In this document: piece by piece, positions 9,743 to 19,301 of the stretch | Numbering within the stretch: position 1 is the first letter of the stretch | Layout of the letters: every line of letters begins with the position of its first letter | Source of the DNA: Legionella sp. PC997 | Lineage (GTDB): Bacteria > Pseudomonadota > Gammaproteobacteria > Legionellales > Legionellaceae | Length of the DNA: 64,000 nt | NCBI RefSeq assembly: GCF_014109825.1 | Contig: NZ_CP059576.1 | Coordinates: 1,762,001-1,826,000 of the forward strand | Direction: 5' to 3' | Program-made: the position numbers and the translations under genes | Notes under the pieces: generated by a model | What the model was told of the DNA's origin: nothing | Database searches by the model: none | The model's input: the letters and a program-made list of their open reading frames with translations, nothing else

Positions 9743-11284
9743 ATGGCTACTCCTCCTTTAATGATTGCATTACAGCTGATCGCTCAAATTGGTCATGTTC
9801 CATCTGTTAGTTATGGTTGTGTTGAAACTTCAAATCACGATGAGCATGAGTTTATAAGAACCTCAATATCTGTTGGCAAAAAATCTACCGACTCTGGAAT
9901 GGATGTAGATGATAAAACTAGGTTTCCAGCATCTTCCCTTAGTAAAATTGTTTTTACTTATTTAGTGTTGCAGTTGGTCAAGGATAAACACATCGATTTG
10001 GACGAACCATTATATAATATACTCCAATATGAGCGATTCTTAGTGGCTGGAGAGTACCCCACAAAAGCGAAGGAATTAACGGCTCGACATGTATTATCGC
10101 ATACTACAGGTTTGCCCAATTTTGCAGGAAGTTTATCTTCCCCCCTTATTTTTGACCCTAAATCAGAGTTAGGTAAGGGATACTCTTATTCAGGCGAAGC
10201 TTTTCTGTACTTGCAAAAAGTCATAGAAACCAAAATGGGTAAAGATTTAGAGGTGTTGGCTAAAGAATATGTTTTTGGTCCCTTAGAAATGGAGCGTTCT
10301 ACATTTATACCCCCCCTTAAATCCGACACCAATGTGGTAAGTGTTCATACTGAGCTAGGAAAATCGGTTCCAATTTATGTGGGCGACCCTTCTGTTAACG
10401 CCGCTGGATCGTTATTGACCACTGGTGAAGATTTTTCGAAATTCATCGCTGGCTGGTTAGAGAATATAGATGATCCCATCATAAAGCACGCATTTGAACC
10501 CAAGAGTACGGAGGATCTAATGACTTGTGGCTTGGGCTGGCATCTATATAGACAAAAAGACGAACTAGTAGCCTATCAATTTGGTGAAAACCCTAATACG
10601 CGAGCGTTTATTGCGATCAATGTAACCACTAAAAAAGGAGCCGTTTTTTTTACCAACTCAGAAAATGGAATGAGTATTGCAAATCAGATGTTCAATTCCC
10701 AAGCTTTAGTACGAATTGGCACCCTGCAAGAGCTTTATAAACACTTACATTATGCTCAAAGCGACGAACCTGGGTGGCAGGAAACAATTTTAGGAAAAAT
10801 TGCTGAAGTTGATGGTAAATTTGAAGAGGCGAGAGGTTATTTTGAAAGGGCCGCTGAGGTTGCACCTACAGACGAAACCAAATTACGACGTCTACAATGG
10901 TTTAATGCGATACATGATCTTCCAATAGAAAAAGAATTTACTACGTCCTTGAAGGCTTTTGTTGGAAACTATGAGAATCGTTATAACGATGATGTGGAAA
11001 TGTCCATACGAGAGGGGAGTTTGATCTTCAAGCAATTTGATCAGGAGATTAAATTGATACGAATAACTGAGACTGATTTTTTGCCAGAAAAGGACCAAAC
11101 GTTCAAATTAAGATTTGATGGAGAAAAAATGAGCATTAGTTACGTGCACGGGGGGTTGGATAAATGTTTATCGAAAAAGGCTTCACCAAAATCTCTATTG
11201 ACCTATAAGGAGGAAATGCAACAATTGAGAGAATCTCAGCCTGGTTATCTCAGCGCAGAAACAAAATCCCAATTTTATTTATGA
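9743..11284 (+). CDS. Serine hydrolase of the beta-lactamase/class C family
   Basis: 513-aa protein with the serine beta-lactamase fold. The nucleophile motif is S65-L-S-K68 within FPASSLSKIVF, and the second motif is Y149-S-G (GYSYSGEAF) in place of the usual YxN. Residues 400-510 form a beta-rich C-terminal extension similar to the lipocalin-like tail of many esterase/peptidase members of this family. There is no obvious signal peptide, so it is probably not a classical periplasmic beta-lactamase. D-aminopeptidase or esterase activity is more likely. It sits between the response regulator and the convergent sensor kinase. Confidence 0.82.
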   Translation: MATPPLMIALQLIAQIGHVPSVSYGCVETSNHDEHEFIRTSISVGKKSTDSGMDVDDKTRFPASSLSKIVFTYLVLQLVKDKHIDLDEPLYNILQYERFLVAGEYPTKAKELTARHVLSHTTGLPNFAGSLSSPLIFDPKSELGKGYSYSGEAFLYLQKVIETKMGKDLEVLAKEYVFGPLEMERSTFIPPLKSDTNVVSVHTELGKSVPIYVGDPSVNAAGSLLTTGEDFSKFIAGWLENIDDPIIKHAFEPKSTEDLMTCGLGWHLYRQKDELVAYQFGENPNTRAFIAINVTTKKGAVFFTNSENGMSIANQMFNSQALVRIGTLQELYKHLHYAQSDEPGWQETILGKIAEVDGKFEEARGYFERAAEVAPTDETKLRRLQWFNAIHDLPIEKEFTTSLKAFVGNYENRYNDDVEMSIREGSLIFKQFDQEIKLIRITETDFLPEKDQTFKLRFDGEKMSISYVHGGLDKCLSKKASPKSLLTYKEEMQQLRESQPGYLSAETKSQFYL

Positions 11285-11369
11285 TATAAGAGGCAAGAAG
11301 GTAGCGTACTAAAAATTTAGCTGATAGGAACTGATTCTAATGTCCCTAATCCTGCATTCATTTCTAAGA

Positions 11370-12977
11370 TTAAACGTTTTGTCTTGGTAGCTCAATTGTA
11401 AATCGAGCGCCTTTTAGTATAGGAGAGTGTGTAGCGAAGACTTTTCCTGAATGAAGAGTAAGAATTTTTTTTACAATAGCTAATCCTAAACCAATATGTT
11501 TATCGCCAATTTCGATGTTTTCAGCAATGTTGTATTCAGAAAAAATGTCATTCATGCTCTCATTTGATAAGCCAGGACCATCATCATCTATGTGAATATA
11601 AATATGATTATTATCCTGCGAGAGGGTCACAGAAATATTTTGTACTGCAAATTTCATGGCGTTTGTAATCAAATTAGTAACCGCATGTTTTAAAATATTT
11701 TTATCGATACATGCTTCTAAATAATTTAACTCATTAGTATGTAATGTAATTTTAAATCTGGATAAAGAATAAGGTTCTAATAACTCTCTTAACCAGACTA
11801 TCATATTTGTGCTAGATGGTTTTATTTTTAATTCGCTGGAATGCATTTTTGAGTAGATCAAGAAGGTGCTGACGATGCGGTTCATATTTGCAATATCTTC
11901 CTGGATGCTATGCACCTGTTTATTGAGTAATACATCCTCTGTGTTTTTTCTTTTGATACTATCAGTTGCCATCTGTATGGTTGATAATGGTGTTCTAATT
12001 TCATGCGCGACAAATCGACACATTTGTTTGTGTGATTCAATCAGATCCTTTAATCGCTCACCCATATGTATGATATTTATATAAAGACCATACAAAACAG
12101 AGGTAGCTCCTATTTTCTGATGAAAGTCGAAATTTCCTTCACTAAATTGCTTTGTAATCTGATATACCTTTTTCATATTTTTCACAAAAAGCAGAGAGAA
12201 AAATGTAATAAGACAAAGGGAAAAGAAAAAGAAAGCCCATATAAAATAGTACATTACATCACTAATTCTTGTTGTAACTGGCAAATAGCTAAGTGGGCCA
12301 ATTTTGAGGATTCCCCCATTAAAACCATAATAAAAAATACTAATTTGTGAGGAGTTTTGAGGTGTTTCAAATACAAGACGCTCTGTTGATAAAGAATTAT
12401 TTAGGGTGCTGGGCAAGAGGTTACTATTGGGTTGATAAACATGGAGTGGAAAGCCATATATCTTTTCTAATTTTAATAGTTCTTGATCCCAGTTATTTTT
12501 GGGTTTTAATAATAAATATTCCACGATTTGTTTTAAAGTAGGGCTCATGTAATGAAAAATAACTTGGGCTGGATCTGAAAAGTAATAAGATAATGCATAG
12601 GATGTATTACCAATTTTTTTTAATGCTGTATGTTGCACAAGAACCAGGTTGAGAAATTGATACGTTGTACCGGATAAGTAAAGTATCTGACCTCGATTTA
12701 ATTGGTTTTTCTGGTTAGAGGTAAGTTTTAGACGGTCGATTGGTATAAGGTGAACATGATTATCAGTCTTGTTCTTTATTATCCCATCCCAGTTTAATTC
12801 TGGGGTATTAATAAGTTCATATTCCAAACTAGTTAAAAGTCCTTGTGACATTGTTTTTCCGGCATTGATAACAATATCTGTCTCAACTGACTTTAAATAT
12901 TTAAAAAAAGCTAAAGCAAAAATTAAAAAAATTCCAAAGAACGCGGTCAAAATTTTAATATATACATTAAATTTCAT
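11370..12977 (-). CDS. Two-component sensor histidine kinase (RstB-like)
   Basis: 535-aa inner-membrane kinase from the ATG at 12977; an upstream frame reaches 13031 but adds a charged leader ahead of the first membrane helix. TM1 is about residues 5-27. A periplasmic domain of about 200 residues follows, then TM2 (YYFIWAFFFFSLCLITFFSLL), a HAMP region, and the H-box (FVAHEIRTPLSTIQM). The N-box is NLITNAMKFA, G1 is IDDDGPGL and G2 is GLGLAIVKK. All catalytic elements are present. It probably phosphorylates the OmpR-type regulator at 8942, as in RstB-RstA; the pairing is inference. Confidence 0.88.
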   Translation of the reverse strand: MKFNVYIKILTAFFGIFLIFALAFFKYLKSVETDIVINAGKTMSQGLLTSLEYELINTPELNWDGIIKNKTDNHVHLIPIDRLKLTSNQKNQLNRGQILYLSGTTYQFLNLVLVQHTALKKIGNTSYALSYYFSDPAQVIFHYMSPTLKQIVEYLLLKPKNNWDQELLKLEKIYGFPLHVYQPNSNLLPSTLNNSLSTERLVFETPQNSSQISIFYYGFNGGILKIGPLSYLPVTTRISDVMYYFIWAFFFFSLCLITFFSLLFVKNMKKVYQITKQFSEGNFDFHQKIGATSVLYGLYINIIHMGERLKDLIESHKQMCRFVAHEIRTPLSTIQMATDSIKRKNTEDVLLNKQVHSIQEDIANMNRIVSTFLIYSKMHSSELKIKPSSTNMIVWLRELLEPYSLSRFKITLHTNELNYLEACIDKNILKHAVTNLITNAMKFAVQNISVTLSQDNNHIYIHIDDDGPGLSNESMNDIFSEYNIAENIEIGDKHIGLGLAIVKKILTLHSGKVFATHSPILKGARFTIELPRQNV

Positions 12978-13080
12978 TACTAAGCACTTTACGTGTTGAA
13001 CGAGTTGTTTGTGGCGCAAACGCCTCGCCAATAAAATAGAGTGGTCGTTTTTGATTCATTTTTGGTTATATCCAGGTTTA

Positions 13081-13100
13081 GATTATATCAATCTTATAAT
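13081..13100. terminator. Small inverted repeat in a gene gap
   Basis: GATTATA and TATAATC form a 7-bp stem just downstream of the 13116-14639 minus-strand stop. It is AT-rich and lacks a T-tract of its own, so this is a weak candidate terminator. Confidence 0.25.
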
Positions 13101-13115
13101 CAGCCTAATGGTGAA

Positions 13116-14639
13116 TCAAGAATCTATCGATTTTATACAATGATGAGACGATGAATTTTTGGTGCCAGAAACCCAACCGATCTTTTGTTTATTATCGGGA
13201 ATATGCTCTTCTATGCGTTTAATCATGTAGGGGAAAAACGGATTGGATGAAAGTCGAAGGATGGAATCCAAACTCATGATGAGGACATTTCGTTCACCAC
13301 GCGAAGCCGTTGTTCCTAATTGGATGCCATATTTTTTTGAATCTGGAAAAAGGCCATATAAACTGTCGGTTACCGGAAAGGGGATGGCAACATGTGACAA
13401 CGAGTAAACATCGGGAGGATAGGCCAATCCTATAGGTGAGACATGTTCATGTACTGTTCCAGCTTCAGTGACACGCTCGACAGCATCAATACTGTCGAAA
13501 CTTGCATTGGTGATGATTACAGTGCGAAATTTTCGTGGAGGCGCATTTAAAAGCTTTGTCACTGCTGTATCTGCGGAAGGACGTAATAACAGACCTAATT
13601 TAGCAGCGCGATTCAAATCAAATAATACTAATTCACTACCATTTGCAGGAAGGTTTGCATAAAAAGCAGTAATGATTGCATGTGTACTCACGGTAAAATC
13701 CATTACAGACTGGAACGTCAATACTGGTGGAAGTTCTATAAGTCGATCTTCATTGGCAAGGCGTACTATTTGTTGTTGTAATGCGGCAGTTAGACGATGA
13801 GACTGGCGTGCTCCATTAACCGGAAAAGAGTTGTATTTAAATGGATTGAACTCAGGAAGGATACTGAGCCAAGCGGCTTTTGCAAAAGGAGGTAAGATAG
13901 CCGGGAGAGCAGCAAATCCAACGAAGCGAGCGAAGCGGGTGATTCCTATCATAGGTGAAATTAGGATAATTTTATCGGGTCGTGTTAGCTGTTTGTTTTC
14001 AAGAGAATCAAGAGCGTACTTTAAAGCCAGTGCGCCGCCATTTGAAAAACCTATGAGATGAAGAGGTTTTGAGGACCCTATGCGTTTTCGTGCTTCTCGT
14101 ACGGCTAGCCTGGTGGCCGCCACCCAATCTTCCCATTTAACATCTGTGAGCGCAGCGGGTACTGTGCCATGAGCAGGTAGTCTGATAGCAATAGCAACAT
14201 AACCATGAGCTACATATCGTCTGGCAATATGGCGCAGACTATAAGGTGAGTCCGTTAGTCCATGTAAAAATACAGCTGCTCCAATAGCGGTACCCCGGGG
14301 TTCAATTATATAGGAGTGATTCCAATCAGTGGAAAATTTTTTCGGATAAACTGGGCTTCCAGAGAAATATCGATTTATTGGAACACGTTCTTTACTCTTT
14401 AATTGTTCAGTGACTTCGGTCCGTACAGCATCAAAAAGAGCATCTTCTATTCTTATATATTGAGCCCAATCAAGTTTATCCAGTTCTTGGGCATGTTTTT
14501 CTTTTGGAACGTAAGTATGCCATAACTCTAAGGCCGGTCCCCGTTGTGAATCGAATATCCTTAACCCAAGCAAAATTAAAAGAGCTAAGCAGACAAACTT
14601 AATTACCGACTTAAATAATTTAAATAATCTAGCTCTCAT
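13116..14639 (-). CDS. Membrane-anchored alpha/beta hydrolase
   Basis: 507-aa protein. Residues 8-28 form a single N-terminal membrane segment or signal anchor. The hydrolase core follows: oxyanion-hole HG in FLHGLTDSPYS (125-134) and nucleophile Ser199 in IGFSNGG. The sequence is like carboxylesterase/lipase or lysophospholipase-type hydrolases (HGLTDSP is common in these). It would face the periplasm if the N-terminus is an uncleaved anchor. A long insertion between the nucleophile and the end hides the Asp/His, which I cannot place with confidence. It stands alone and is convergent with nothing. Confidence 0.78.
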   Translation of the reverse strand: MRARLFKLFKSVIKFVCLALLILLGLRIFDSQRGPALELWHTYVPKEKHAQELDKLDWAQYIRIEDALFDAVRTEVTEQLKSKERVPINRYFSGSPVYPKKFSTDWNHSYIIEPRGTAIGAAVFLHGLTDSPYSLRHIARRYVAHGYVAIAIRLPAHGTVPAALTDVKWEDWVAATRLAVREARKRIGSSKPLHLIGFSNGGALALKYALDSLENKQLTRPDKIILISPMIGITRFARFVGFAALPAILPPFAKAAWLSILPEFNPFKYNSFPVNGARQSHRLTAALQQQIVRLANEDRLIELPPVLTFQSVMDFTVSTHAIITAFYANLPANGSELVLFDLNRAAKLGLLLRPSADTAVTKLLNAPPRKFRTVIITNASFDSIDAVERVTEAGTVHEHVSPIGLAYPPDVYSLSHVAIPFPVTDSLYGLFPDSKKYGIQLGTTASRGERNVLIMSLDSILRLSSNPFFPYMIKRIEEHIPDNKQKIGWVSGTKNSSSHHCIKSIDS

Positions 14640-14930
14640 TGATGGGCTCTTTTAATACTCACACTTAAGATTTTTTAGGATACCATTTAGTTTTAATAAA
14701 GTATCCTCATTAAAATACGACGACACTCTGCTAAGACTCTCTGATGGAGACTCAACTTTCATTTCGTCCTGGAGGTGCATTATCTTCTCAGTACTGCTCC
14801 CATGACCGCCAACTAACGCATGTATTATTCACTCGGTATGTTCAACTTTTAAAAATTTTATTGGTATTGACTATACTTAAACGCAGAGAATAAGAACAAA
14901 CTCTGATTTGTTTGGATTTTAGAGGTTCGA

Positions 14931-15719
14931 ATGAAAGAATATTTGCATCATAACCATTTGTGTCAAATTAATTATGCAGAAGGACCTAATAATGGTATGC
15001 CTTTGTTATTGCTACATGGTGCCACCCATCAGTGGCAAGCGTTTGCGTCCATTACTCTTGAGCTATGTGCTTGTTTTCATATCTACGCTCCGGATTTTCG
15101 AGGTCATGGCAAATCACAAAAAATAACCGGTCATTACTTTTTAGAGGATTATTTGACGGATATTCAATTTTTTATTCAAGAAGTGATAAAAGAACCTGCC
15201 ATAATAATTGGACATTCATTAGGTGCAATGATTGGGGGCATGCTTGCCGCAACTCAACCCTCTCTTGTGAAAGCTCTTGTTCTTATGGATCCTCCTTTAA
15301 ATTTAAGCGCTCTTCGTCAATTAACCCTAGGCTTTAGGGAGCAAATAAATTTTATTATTCAAGCACTTCGATTAAGCAAACTAGGATTACCCATCGATCA
15401 ATTTATTCCAGAACAAGTAAGACATTGTGATCCTGAAATGCTTTTAGCAATGATTGATCAATTCGATGAGGTTTTTAAACAATACAAGGTAGAACGTTTG
15501 TTTAAACAAATAAAAAATCCAACATTGTTACTGTATGGTAATTCTGCCCATGGAAGTTTAGTAGAACTTGAAGATGTTCGAAAATTACTGGATATTAAAC
15601 CGGATTTACTTCCTATCCAAATTCCTAACGCTGGGCATTCTCCCATTCGCCAAGATAAAGAAGCTACTTTAAATGCGATCATGCAGTTTATAGAGAAAGA
15701 GCGTTTGAAAATTTATTAA
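14931..15719 (+). CDS. Alpha/beta hydrolase
   Basis: 262-aa compact cytosolic alpha/beta hydrolase. HG at 29-30 (LLLLHGATHQW) forms the oxyanion hole, DFRGHGKS at 55-62 is the family-typical segment, the nucleophile is Ser96 in IIGHSLGAM, and the C-terminal His lies in IPNAGHSPI. The length is standard for the family (esterases, haloperoxidase-like and C-C hydrolases). The substrate cannot be read from sequence. Confidence 0.82.
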   Translation: MKEYLHHNHLCQINYAEGPNNGMPLLLLHGATHQWQAFASITLELCACFHIYAPDFRGHGKSQKITGHYFLEDYLTDIQFFIQEVIKEPAIIIGHSLGAMIGGMLAATQPSLVKALVLMDPPLNLSALRQLTLGFREQINFIIQALRLSKLGLPIDQFIPEQVRHCDPEMLLAMIDQFDEVFKQYKVERLFKQIKNPTLLLYGNSAHGSLVELEDVRKLLDIKPDLLPIQIPNAGHSPIRQDKEATLNAIMQFIEKERLKIY

Positions 15720-15831
15720 TATTATTACGATACAGAGTACGAAAATATTAATTTATATCCAAGTTTAAGAATAAATTCCTTTGTAAAATCATAAATTCCT
15801 ATTCTGATAATCAAAATTTGTGTTATGGGTT

Positions 15832-15851
15832 CTTAATATACACTTAATTTA
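15832..15851 (+). promoter_or_regulatory. Candidate PmrA box upstream of zeta-toxin gene
   Basis: Two direct half-sites, CTTAATATA and CTTAATTTA, are separated by two bases (CA). This fits the Legionella PmrA consensus cTTAATatT-N2-cTTAATatT with both TTAAT cores intact. It lies 43 bases upstream of the start at 15895 with TA-rich -10-like sequence in between. PmrA directly activates many effector genes in Legionella, so this supports effector status of the downstream gene. Confidence 0.7.
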
Positions 15852-15894
15852 TATATTGTACTATATAGCTCTTTAATTATTCAAAGGGTGTTTA

Positions 15895-17361
15895 ATGTTA
15901 TCAAAGTATGACGGTCGATTCTTTGTGGCAACAATTGAACTAAAAGAAAGAATAAAATCAAAACAGGAAGTTAGCCCAAATGATTTTACTATAATATCTT
16001 ATTCGAGTTCAGGTACCGATGAACAGTCTATCTCGTTATTAGAACAAACAATGGCTGCCTTCCCCAAAGAAATGGTCAGAAATTTAGTATGTTTACATCC
16101 CGGACGGCTTATTGAGCATGAGATACTTGCCCAGTTACAAGCAACCATTAAATTGGATAAACATGTTGATGATGAAATGGATACATTCGGACATGCCTTC
16201 ACCAAAGTGCAAAAAGAAATAGCAGGAGAAGTGTATGACCGAATTGTTTCTAAGATCACTTTAATGCATGATAATCTTCAGATGGATATTTTAAATTTAT
16301 TCAATGACTTAATAAATGGAAAGTTGAAAGAAACTTATCCTTTTTCGCCTGAGGAATTCGAAAATTTAAAATTCTTTTATTCGTCCATTTCAGGAAAAGA
16401 GCCTTGGGAAAAAGATAAAGAACTACATAAGGCGATCTACATTCAACGAGCCATGGCATCGATTTATACTCAGAGAGCCCGAGCTATAATAGAACCTATG
16501 GTAACAGGAGCTATTAACGAACTTTGTGATCATGGTGATTTTGAACCTTTAGAATATGTTAAAAAAGAACAAGCTATAGCTCTGTTTACAACTGGAGGAG
16601 TTGCCTCTGGGAAAGGAAGTTGCCTTAAACTCGTTTCAAAAGTTATTGAAAAATATGAACCACCTATTGCATGGGATCAATTGGTACATCACAATGCGGA
16701 TAGACTTAAGCCTTTTCTGCAAAAACCAGAAGTCGATCCTCTGAGATACTCTCAATTTACCTACGAAGAAGCCTTATTGGTTAAAGAAAGAGTGATGCAA
16801 ATTATTGCCAAAAAGAGCAATGAATTTCAAGGAAAAAGATTTCCTTGTTTTCTTCATGATCAAACCAAATTAAAACCGGATGAACTCCGAGAAGCGAATC
16901 AGCGATATGGTGAGGTAGGTATTGTTGCGATTTCTACTGATGTAGCCGCTGCAATCGGACGAGCACATGGTCGTGGCAAAGACACTCAACGATACGAGCA
17001 TACTGAGGGTCTACTCGGATCTCATCAAGCAGTTCCTGGGGAAATGATGAAGTCATTAAACCAAGAGGAGTTAATTGGTTCTAATGTATCTGTGGCGATG
17101 TTCGATAATAATAGTACTACAAGAGAGTTGACCCTGTTTGCTTCAATTAATATGAGTATGAAAGAGATTATTATTTATAATGATGAGATGATGTACAATT
17201 GGATTAAGAAAGAAAATATTAATTCTAAAGCAAAACCAGGGGAGTCTTTATATTTAGAAAAGCCAGTTCGTTCAATTGAGGAGTATTTCGGTCCATTGAT
17301 TGAGAAAGGTTTTGAACTTGAGTTCCCAAAGGAAGATTCAAATCTGGCTTTTAAAGTATAA
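15895..17361 (+). CDS. Zeta-toxin-like kinase domain protein, candidate Dot/Icm effector
   Basis: 488-aa protein. The N-terminal 220 residues are helical and unknown. The C-terminal half carries a zeta-toxin/UNAG-kinase-like P-loop: Walker A GGVASGKGS at 234-242, then the HHNADRLKPF segment with Asp269 in the place of the zeta catalytic Asp. Zeta toxins phosphorylate UDP-GlcNAc; some effector relatives phosphorylate other targets. There is no antitoxin-like gene upstream, the protein is much longer than plasmid zeta toxins, and a PmrA-type box precedes it. I therefore favour a secreted host-directed kinase over a toxin-antitoxin module. The start has AAGGG upstream. Confidence 0.78.
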   Translation: MLSKYDGRFFVATIELKERIKSKQEVSPNDFTIISYSSSGTDEQSISLLEQTMAAFPKEMVRNLVCLHPGRLIEHEILAQLQATIKLDKHVDDEMDTFGHAFTKVQKEIAGEVYDRIVSKITLMHDNLQMDILNLFNDLINGKLKETYPFSPEEFENLKFFYSSISGKEPWEKDKELHKAIYIQRAMASIYTQRARAIIEPMVTGAINELCDHGDFEPLEYVKKEQAIALFTTGGVASGKGSCLKLVSKVIEKYEPPIAWDQLVHHNADRLKPFLQKPEVDPLRYSQFTYEEALLVKERVMQIIAKKSNEFQGKRFPCFLHDQTKLKPDELREANQRYGEVGIVAISTDVAAAIGRAHGRGKDTQRYEHTEGLLGSHQAVPGEMMKSLNQEELIGSNVSVAMFDNNSTTRELTLFASINMSMKEIIIYNDEMMYNWIKKENINSKAKPGESLYLEKPVRSIEEYFGPLIEKGFELEFPKEDSNLAFKV

Positions 17362-17412
17362 TTTACCTATAGTCGACTAAGTCTAATGTCATAATTTTCA
17401 CAAGGAGTTAAC

Positions 17413-17622
17413 ATGATGTCGAAAAAAGCGAATGGTGCTAAAAAATCTAGTGAGGCACCAAAAAAATGGTCTTTTTTAGATAAGTCCAAACAGGTTTTGG
17501 ATGAAGAAAAAAACTTAAAGAACTCAGAAAAAGAAACCGTTAAGGATAAAGAGGAAGACATCAAAAACTCAGACAATATGGTTGAGTCGGAGCCAGATAT
17601 CAATCAGTTTTTTAAAACATAA
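17413..17622 (+). CDS. Small lysine/glutamate-rich protein
   Basis: 69 aa, starting at tandem ATGATG with a good AAGGAG Shine-Dalgarno 6 bases upstream, 51 bases after the zeta-toxin-like gene on the same strand. It is almost entirely Lys, Glu, Ser and Asp, probably disordered. Its C-terminus (ESEPDINQFFKT) is Glu-rich then aromatic, like Dot/Icm signals. It may be co-transcribed with the kinase. Role unknown; a small effector or an accessory protein are both possible. A frame on the opposite strand is judged a shadow because it lacks a Shine-Dalgarno. Confidence 0.55.
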   Translation: MMSKKANGAKKSSEAPKKWSFLDKSKQVLDEEKNLKNSEKETVKDKEEDIKNSDNMVESEPDINQFFKT

Positions 17623-17874
17623 GATTGATTTTAAGTAAAAATGGCTACGTTTTATTTAAAAAAAATTTGTCGTCCTCTTTCTAGGATAGCTGTATTTACT
17701 AATTAAAGTTTATTTTGCCGTATTTCAATCTGCATAATATGTTTTCTTATAATCGGGTGCATTTAAGCTTTTGAAAAGCACATTGTGTAAAATAGTTCGC
17801 CAATCTAGTCTAATATTTAAGTGTGTATAGAACACATAGTAAATCAATGAGCTATGAACTGATTAAAGATAGAG
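17623..17874. other. AT-rich intergenic spacer
   Basis: About 250 bases with no frame or hairpin that I can support. It presumably carries the promoter of the ankyrin/cysteine-protease-like gene. Confidence 0.4.
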
Positions 17875-19254
17875 TTGGAAATTATTATGGTTGAAACTGG
17901 AGCATCTGATATCGCATTGACTTATGAGGAGCTCACAAAGTTCTTAGAATATATGTTTGAAGGTGCTCACTTAGCCGAGAAAATGGAAGGTTTTGGACAC
18001 TGTAATGGATTTTCGAGCTTATTCATGAATGCTATGCGCCAGGGAGAGAAGGGTAGAACAGATTTTTACCGGCGAACTGAAATCATTAGAGAATTACTCA
18101 AGATAAAGAAGCAAGCCTCCTCAACCGCTTCTTTAAATACAGCTTCTAACCACATGCAGGAAGTTATTCAAGAAATTGTATCGTCCCTAGCACAGCCCAA
18201 CAGCCCACAATCTTCTTTTTTTAAAAATGATGATCTGCCTATCCTTAACGATTTAAGTTCATTTGCCCAGGAGCTCGTGGTTTATCATGATCCTGCGTCG
18301 TTTCCTGTTTTGTTTGAGGGTTCTCCCAAAGAGCCCGTGGGTCAAGTAGCTGAACTGGTTTATCCTTTAATGTACACTCCAAAGGAATATAAAAAGTGTA
18401 GCGTCGAAAAGTTTTCGGTTGGTATTTATAGTAAAACAGAATTTTTTAAATACTTTGAACAACTTCATAATGTATTAGAAATAAAGCCAAAACAAGAAGA
18501 TGAATTACCTAATCCTGCAGTTTCCTTTTTAATGGGGACTACTACGCATTCAATTAGTATTGGATATGAAACAACAACCAAAAAATGGTTTATATCCAAC
18601 AGCGAGGACATAAAAAAGGAATATTTATTAGAGGGAACAACTAATACTCAAAAGCTGGCAGAATGGGTTTTCAACGCTTTAGTAAGGAAGGATGTAGATC
18701 AATATATTGCTTTCTCCTCCACACTATTTGCGGATACAACACGAGGCGAAGTAATAAAGGAAACCCTTAAAAAAGATCCTGTTTGGCAGGCTATTCATGA
18801 TCCAACAAGGAAAGATTGCATTAATTACGTTAGTTATAATGACGTAAGATTAATTCATATCCTTGTTGCAGAGGCAGACTTATGCATCATCGCAAACTAT
18901 CTTGATTCTGTAAAAAACCAGGCTACAAGCAACCCCCTTTTTTTTAATATGCCCAATTATTTAGAGCAAATACTAAACGCTCAGGATAGATTTGGATACA
19001 CACCCTTAATGTTCGCTATTGATAAAGCAGATCTCAAGCGAGTTGAATTACTGCTTCAATATAATCCTAATTTAAATATAAAAAATAAAAACAATGAACC
19101 TGAAGGCCAAACAGCATTGGAATTAGCTCAACATAATTTAAAGCAATATTTTGAAAGTGGTGGAACCAATAAGCAAGTCATAGAGTCGTACTCAAAAATA
19201 ATAGACGTTTTAGAAAATCACCTAAAACTTGACACTATAAGCATAAAAAATTGA
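17875..19254 (+). CDS. Cysteine-protease-like protein with ankyrin repeats, candidate effector
   Basis: 459 aa (the ATG at codon 5 is an alternative start). Residues 40-50 (FGHCNGFSSLF) place Cys43 at the head of a helix. Residues 223-245 (TTHSISIGYETTTKKWFISNSED) give His225 in a strand and Asn242/Asp245 in the next. This Cys-His-Asn/Asp order is that of papain-fold effector proteases. Ankyrin repeats follow at about 370-445 (GYTPLMFAIDKADLKRVELLL then GQTALELAQ). The arrangement recalls the Legionella AnkH type (ankyrins plus cysteine-protease-like domain), but homology cannot be proven here. It has no signal peptide. A host target is unknown. Confidence 0.75.
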   Translation: MEIIMVETGASDIALTYEELTKFLEYMFEGAHLAEKMEGFGHCNGFSSLFMNAMRQGEKGRTDFYRRTEIIRELLKIKKQASSTASLNTASNHMQEVIQEIVSSLAQPNSPQSSFFKNDDLPILNDLSSFAQELVVYHDPASFPVLFEGSPKEPVGQVAELVYPLMYTPKEYKKCSVEKFSVGIYSKTEFFKYFEQLHNVLEIKPKQEDELPNPAVSFLMGTTTHSISIGYETTTKKWFISNSEDIKKEYLLEGTTNTQKLAEWVFNALVRKDVDQYIAFSSTLFADTTRGEVIKETLKKDPVWQAIHDPTRKDCINYVSYNDVRLIHILVAEADLCIIANYLDSVKNQATSNPLFFNMPNYLEQILNAQDRFGYTPLMFAIDKADLKRVELLLQYNPNLNIKNKNNEPEGQTALELAQHNLKQYFESGGTNKQVIESYSKIIDVLENHLKLDTISIKN

Positions 19255-19301
19255 ATCGAAGGTCACTGTTTTAGAGGAGTTACAACTGGCCACTAAGTAA
19301 A

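Noticed and set aside
17367..17603. 78-aa minus-strand ORF
   Set aside because: It is the shadow of the Lys/Glu-rich 69-aa gene, giving a Ser/Leu/Phe-rich false protein.
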